A stretch of 9,080 bases of DNA from UBA1189 sp045647345 (GTDB lineage Bacteria; Bacteroidota; Bacteroidia; Bacteroidales; Bacteroidaceae). Shown here one piece after another: positions 5,695 to 9,080 of this stretch; the first letter of the stretch is position 1; the number at the start of each line of letters is the position of its first letter. The notes beneath the pieces were generated by a model. The model made no database searches and was not told the DNA's origin. It saw nothing but the letters and a program-made list of their open reading frames with translations. The position numbers were made by a program, and so were the translations under genes. The stretch is taken from positions 1-9,080 of the forward strand of contig JAZRMG010000060.1 of assembly GCA_045647345.1 (NCBI GenBank). The letters are read 5' to 3'.

Positions 5695-6420
5695 ATGAAA
5701 CCTACAGTTATTCTATTGTGCGCATACAGTACCATGAGTGCATGTATTTACAACGAGGAGTTATCTGAAATGACAATATCCAACACTACAGAAGAGGAGA
5801 TTGAAATCAAATGCACTATGCCCAACATCATTAGTTCCGAAGAAACATACGAATACCCGTGCATCCCCAACGAAGCTTTTGCAAAAGTTCAAATATGCAT
5901 CAAGAACCAGATACCCGACCTACATTTAGTGGTAACAGGTATCAAAATATGCAACATCTGCCTCACAGGGACATACCACCCTGCAACCGAGCACCAAACA
6001 GACTATTGGGAGACAGACACGACAAAGGCCTCGCTCACCATTGAGACAAAACAATTAGAAGTGGGCTACAATGAGGAAACTCTAATACCCAACCGTAACA
6101 GCATCTCTTTCGTTCCACAAACAACAAAGGCTTGGGACACTTCCGAACTGCCCGACAAAAACGATCAATGCTATCTACTGATGAATTGCAAGATATATCA
6201 ATCCGACACAAAAGAGAGGGTATGGAATGCCCCAAACGACACTTGCACCGAAGTTGCAATTCCACTAAGCATCCACTTACAGAGCAACATAAAGACACTC
6301 ATTGTCTTAAACATGGCACCCAATTGTCCTTGGTATGAGATCAGTGACACTCACCCACATGCCTTATTCACCCCCATCACATTCGATGCAAGCGTCGAGA
6401 ATTGGAAAACAAAGTCCTAA
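5695..6420 (+). CDS. Fimbrillin-like (Mfa/FimA-related) lipoprotein
   Basis: A 241-residue predicted surface lipoprotein. A short signal sequence ends in MSAC, giving lipidated Cys17, followed by the acidic residues IYNEE, which resemble the surface-export signals of Bacteroidetes lipoproteins. Several features recall the fimbrillin/Mfa-like fold: a strand ending ICNICLTGTYHPA (85-97), IPN at 131-133, the IPLSI strand (189-193), and the closing PITFDASVENW pattern (227-237). Such proteins form or anchor type V pili, but also occur as solitary surface lipoproteins. It is somewhat shorter than usual family members (about 300 or more residues), and no usher, anchor or tip genes are near. One 60-base line of it (5701-5760) has 25 G/C against 43 in a line of mfd (2461-2520). 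It converges with the glycosyltransferase gene, 12 bases apart. Family assignment is from pattern memory only. Confidence 0.6.
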   Translation: MKPTVILLCAYSTMSACIYNEELSEMTISNTTEEEIEIKCTMPNIISSEETYEYPCIPNEAFAKVQICIKNQIPDLHLVVTGIKICNICLTGTYHPATEHQTDYWETDTTKASLTIETKQLEVGYNEETLIPNRNSISFVPQTTKAWDTSELPDKNDQCYLLMNCKIYQSDTKERVWNAPNDTCTEVAIPLSIHLQSNIKTLIVLNMAPNCPWYEISDTHPHALFTPITFDASVENWKTKS

Positions 6421-6432
6421 CAAGTCACTACA

Positions 6433-7458
6433 TTACAACTTGTCAAACGTTTTACATCCCTTCACATGATATCTCCATAGGATAGAGTATCGGCTACGCT
6501 CGGCGATATCCATAGACACTGCCTTTTGCAGATTGTCCTCACGTGAGGCGCGAAACTCACCTTTCAGTCGACGATATTCGCGACGGGCACGGAACACAGC
6601 TTTCACACTACCCCACTCACCTTTAAGGAGAAACATGGCTGCCGCTACATAGTCGAGCACACCACGCACAAAGAGCACACTGCGCAAGTCTGTCTCAGGC
6701 AGGTTCTTATATAGCATCAACAGATTATTGCGGAAGTTAAGGAAGGTCTTGCGCGGATGTCCGGCATTGAGTGTAGCACCTCCCACATGATATACCACGC
6801 TACCAGCCACACTACGCACCTCGTAGCCACGGCAACGCAAACGCCAACAGAGGTCTATCTCCTCCATGTGAGCAAAAAAACGTCCATCGAGCCCTCCTAT
6901 CTCTTTATATATAGCGAGGCGTGTCACGAGGCAAGCTCCCGTAGCCCACAAGAGGGGCACATCGGTATCGTACTGATGGTGATCCTTCTCTACGGTATCA
7001 AATATACGTCCACGGCAATAGGGGTATCCATAGCGGTCAAGGAATCCGCCCATAGCACCGGCATATTCAAACTCATCCTTCGCATGGTAAGCCATCAACT
7101 TGGGCTGACAAGCAGCCACCTGCGGATGCGCATCCATATATTGCACCAGGGGGAGCAACCAGTGCGGTGTCACCTCTACATCAGAGTTGAGCAGTACGGC
7201 ATACTCGGCATCAATCTGTTCGAAAGCCTTGTTGTAACCGTCGGCAAAGCCATAGTTCTGGTCAAACACGATGGTACGTACCGTGGGGAACTCATCTGCC
7301 AAGAGTTTTAGCGACCCGTCAGTAGAACCATTGTCGGCGACATAGACCATAGCCTCACCCATGGATGAGGGCAGCGTCGAGTGCTCTACTACAGAGGGAA
7401 GGAAATCACGAAGCATCTGCTCACCATTCCAGTTAAGTATGACTACCGCTATTTTCAC
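6433..7458 (-). CDS. Family 2 glycosyltransferase (rhamnosyltransferase-like)
   Basis: A 341-residue GT-A fold glycosyltransferase that transfers a nucleotide-activated sugar, probably during cell-surface polysaccharide synthesis at the inner face of the membrane. Visible motifs are the first strand VVILNWNG (5-12), ADNGSTDGS (41-49), the metal-binding NSDVEV (91-96), WATGACLVTR (171-180) and the catalytic-region EEIDLCWR (199-206). The layout resembles WbbL-type rhamnosyltransferases, but the sugar cannot be told. The start codon is GTG (complement of 7456-7458); no ATG lies in frame just upstream, and the first strand begins at residue 3, so this start fits well. It follows mtaB by 65 bases and probably shares its transcript. 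TTG then TATTTTTT 18 bases later, in the gap, could be a second promoter. Confidence 0.9.
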   Translation of the reverse strand: MKIAVVILNWNGEQMLRDFLPSVVEHSTLPSSMGEAMVYVADNGSTDGSLKLLADEFPTVRTIVFDQNYGFADGYNKAFEQIDAEYAVLLNSDVEVTPHWLLPLVQYMDAHPQVAACQPKLMAYHAKDEFEYAGAMGGFLDRYGYPYCRGRIFDTVEKDHHQYDTDVPLLWATGACLVTRLAIYKEIGGLDGRFFAHMEEIDLCWRLRCRGYEVRSVAGSVVYHVGGATLNAGHPRKTFLNFRNNLLMLYKNLPETDLRSVLFVRGVLDYVAAAMFLLKGEWGSVKAVFRARREYRRLKGEFRASREDNLQKAVSMDIAERSRYSILWRYHVKGCKTFDKL

Positions 7459-7523
7459 GATGTTCGGTATTGATATTGAAAATTAAACGTAAAAAATACA
7501 AACCCTATAAGTCCACCAAGAGA

Positions 7524-7544
7524 TCAAGATTCAGTATTCAAGAT
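7524..7544 (-). repeat. Heptad run forming the 3' end of mtaB
   Basis: Three consecutive heptads, TCAAGAT (7524-7530), TCAGTAT (7531-7537) and TCAAGAT (7538-7544), have the 7-base period seen in the mfd elements. Read on the coding strand, each heptad ends in TGA, one in each reading frame, and the last is the mtaB stop codon. A loosely similar TTGA-containing stretch at about 7466-7486 might be a decayed opposite arm. Confidence 0.45.
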
Positions 7545-8852
7545 TTGGGCCATAAGCGCTGTACCCTCCTCATTGAACTCACCCAAGCGCACACGCACCA
7601 GCGCATTATCACGGGCTGCAGGGTCACTGACCTCTACACGTATATAGTTATCGGTGAATCCATGGAAGGGTTGCCCAGCCTTGGGGCGTTCGAGCAGTAC
7701 AAGCGCCTCAGCGCCTATATGCCGAGTATAGAAAGCCTGTTGCTTGGCATCGGAGAGCGCCAAGAGACGTTCGCTGCGACGATGTTTCTCTTGCGGTGTC
7801 ACCTTGTACTCAATCTTCAGAGCTTGTGTACCCGGGCGCTCCGAATAACTGAACACGTGCAGTGCGGTGATGTCGAGCGACTCAATGAAGCGGTAGGCCT
7901 CCTCGAAGTACTCTTCCACCTCACCACGTGTACCCACGATGACATCTACCCCAATGAATGCATCGGGCATGAGTGAACGTATCTTCGCAATCTTCGATGC
8001 AAAGAGAGCCGTATCGTAACGACGACGCATGAGTTTGAGCACCGCATCGCTACCTGCCTGCAAGGGAATATGGAAGTGAGGCATAAAAGCACGCGACTGA
8101 GCCACAAACTCGATCACCTCATCGGTGAGCAGATTAGGTTCAATAGAGGATATGCGATAGCGTTCTATTCCCTCTACCTTGTCTAAAGCGCGTATAAGAT
8201 CAATGAAAGTCTCCCCAGTCGTTTTGCCAAAGTCGCCTATATTAACACCTGTGAGAACAATCTCTTTCGCACCTTCGAGAGCAGCTTTTTGCGCCTGCGC
8301 AACGAGCGAGCCTATGGTGCCATTTCGGCTACGTCCACGAGCATAAGGGATGGTGCAATAAGAGCAGAAATAGTCGCACCCATCCTGCACCTTGAGGAAG
8401 AAGCGCGTGCGGTCACCTTGCGAACATGAGGGTACAAAGGTACGAATATCCTTCGTCGGTATGGTGATCATCTCACCCTGCTCACGCTTCTCGAGCGAGT
8501 GCAGATGCTCCAGCAGTTTACCCTTCTTATCCATGCCCAGCACGAGATCCACACCAGGTATTGCTGCCACCTGCTCAGGTTTTAGTTGGGCATAACAACC
8601 GGTCACCACCATAAAGGCGTGAGGATGCTGCTTCACCAGTTTATGTATAGCCTGACGGCATTTCTTATCGGCCTGTTCGGTTACAGAGCAAGTGTTAACC
8701 ACGCATATATCAGCTTGTTCGCCACGGCGTGCCGTACGGAACCCAGCCTCGGTGAGTGTACGTCCAATGGTCGAAGTCTCCGAAAAATTGAGCTTACAAC
8801 CCAGCGTATAGTACACCGCTTTCTTATCTTTAAACAATGAATTATCAATCAT
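7524..8852 (-). CDS. mtaB: tRNA t6A37 methylthiotransferase MtaB
   Basis: A radical SAM enzyme that adds a methylthio group to N6-threonylcarbamoyladenosine at position 37 of tRNAs reading ANN codons. From the ATG at 8852 it is 442 residues. The N-terminal methylthiotransferase domain has Cys19, Cys55 and Cys86 for its own iron-sulfur cluster, in the contexts TLGCKLN, NTCSVT and TGCYAQ. The radical SAM motif is Cys159, Cys163 and Cys166 (GCDYFCSYC). A TRAM domain closes the C-terminus. TLGCKLN and overall similarity favour MtaB over MiaB. An upstream in-frame ATG (8912) would add 20 residues that do not fit the family and would overlap a promoter-like box, so I prefer 8852. The gene ends inside a heptad repeat run. 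It is followed by the glycosyltransferase gene. Confidence 0.95.
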   Translation of the reverse strand: MIDNSLFKDKKAVYYTLGCKLNFSETSTIGRTLTEAGFRTARRGEQADICVVNTCSVTEQADKKCRQAIHKLVKQHPHAFMVVTGCYAQLKPEQVAAIPGVDLVLGMDKKGKLLEHLHSLEKREQGEMITIPTKDIRTFVPSCSQGDRTRFFLKVQDGCDYFCSYCTIPYARGRSRNGTIGSLVAQAQKAALEGAKEIVLTGVNIGDFGKTTGETFIDLIRALDKVEGIERYRISSIEPNLLTDEVIEFVAQSRAFMPHFHIPLQAGSDAVLKLMRRRYDTALFASKIAKIRSLMPDAFIGVDVIVGTRGEVEEYFEEAYRFIESLDITALHVFSYSERPGTQALKIEYKVTPQEKHRRSERLLALSDAKQQAFYTRHIGAEALVLLERPKAGQPFHGFTDNYIRVEVSDPAARDNALVRVRLGEFNEEGTALMAQILNTES

Positions 8853-8858
8853 ATCGTA

Positions 8859-8866
8859 CAAAATTA
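8859..8866 (-). promoter_or_regulatory. Candidate mtaB -7 box
   Basis: The minus strand reads TAATTTTG (complement of 8859-8866), a full TAnnTTTG match, only 6 bases before the chosen ATG. If used, the mRNA would be leaderless or nearly so. A good -33 box is not evident. Confidence 0.4.
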
Positions 8867-8921
8867 CACATTTTTTCCGAAAATATCCGCCACAAATGCA
8901 ATATACAATCAAAAAAGTTTG

Positions 8922-8929
8922 TAATTTTG
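8922..8929 (+). promoter_or_regulatory. Candidate -7 box for the right-edge lipoprotein gene
   Basis: TAATTTTG matches TAnnTTTG and lies 42 bases before the ATG at 8972, giving a leader of about 36 bases. No clear TTG sits 19-21 bases upstream. It is divergent from the mtaB box, and the two lie about 56 bases apart. Confidence 0.5.
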
Positions 8930-8971
8930 CAGCTGAATTAAAAGATTGTCAAACCATTAAACAAAAAGAAA

Positions 8972-9080
8972 ATGAAGAAAGTATTATTTGCAATGGTAGC
9001 CGTAGCAGCTCTCACCATTTCATCATGCTGCAACAACAAGGCAAAGGAGACTACTTGCGATAAGGCAAACGTTGAGTGCG
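8972..9080 (+). CDS. Small lipoprotein, N-terminal part only
   Basis: The frame is open from the ATG to the window edge (36 codons). It starts MKKVLFAMVAVAALTISSC, a classic lipoprotein signal with lipidated Cys19, preceded by an A-rich stretch typical of Bacteroidetes starts. The mature part begins CNNKAKETTCDKANVEC, rich in Lys, Asn and Cys. The absence of acidic residues right after Cys19 suggests it may stay in the periplasm. The function is unknown and the gene continues beyond the window. Confidence 0.75.
   Translation, partial: MKKVLFAMVAVAALTISSCCNNKAKETTCDKANVEC

Noticed and set aside
6415..6440. Bidirectional terminator between the convergent genes at 6420 and 6433
   Set aside because: Only a CAAGT/ACTTG pairing of five bases is present, with no T-run.
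6757..7311. 184-codon plus-strand frame inside the glycosyltransferase gene
   Set aside because: It is antisense to the conserved GT2 motifs, has no recognisable domain, and shows no promoter of its own.
8853..8912. Longer mtaB start at 8912
   Set aside because: The extra 20 residues do not match the family N-terminus, and this start would place the -7-like box inside the gene.

Overview
The window looks like chromosomal DNA of a Bacteroidales bacterium (Bacteroides/Prevotella type; the genus cannot be fixed from this sequence). The evidence is promoters with the Bacteroidetes -7 box TAnnTTTG and a TTG about 20 bases upstream, few Shine-Dalgarno sites, a type B ribosomal protein L31, a fimbrillin-like lipoprotein, and the close pairing of mtaB with a family 2 glycosyltransferase gene.

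Layout. Bases 1-590 hold no convincing gene but are full of dyads: a hairpin-rich block (1-118), three TGCCA/TGGCA dyads (129-268), and three tandem promoter-like modules (318-545), the last of which probably drives mfd. mfd (591-4091, +) encodes the transcription-repair coupling factor. It converges with a gene for a secreted lipoprotein DNA/RNA non-specific endonuclease (4110-5054, -), which lies downstream of rpmE2 (5134-5388, -) beyond a strong terminator. A 306-base divergent gap separates rpmE2 from a fimbrillin-like lipoprotein gene (5695-6420, +). That gene converges with the pair mtaB (7524-8852, -) and a GT2 glycosyltransferase (6433-7458, -, GTG start). The right edge cuts through the start of a small lipoprotein gene (8972-, +).

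The genes do not form one pathway. Most are housekeeping (DNA repair, translation, tRNA modification), with three exported lipoproteins and one polysaccharide enzyme among them. The fimbrillin-like gene is visibly poorer in GC than mfd.

The main discovery candidate is a family of palindromic elements built from 7-base repeats. Two lie inside mfd (955-1063 and 1513-1613). Each has arms of about four heptads around a spacer of exactly 45 bases, and both are read through in frame. Three TTGA-ending heptads in a row put TGA into all three reading frames. In both mfd copies the one heptad whose TGA would be in frame reads TCA instead. A third heptad run (7524-7544) ends mtaB with exactly such a TGA. 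The second candidate is the promoter-module array upstream of mfd, where two palindromes differ at two positions with compensating changes.
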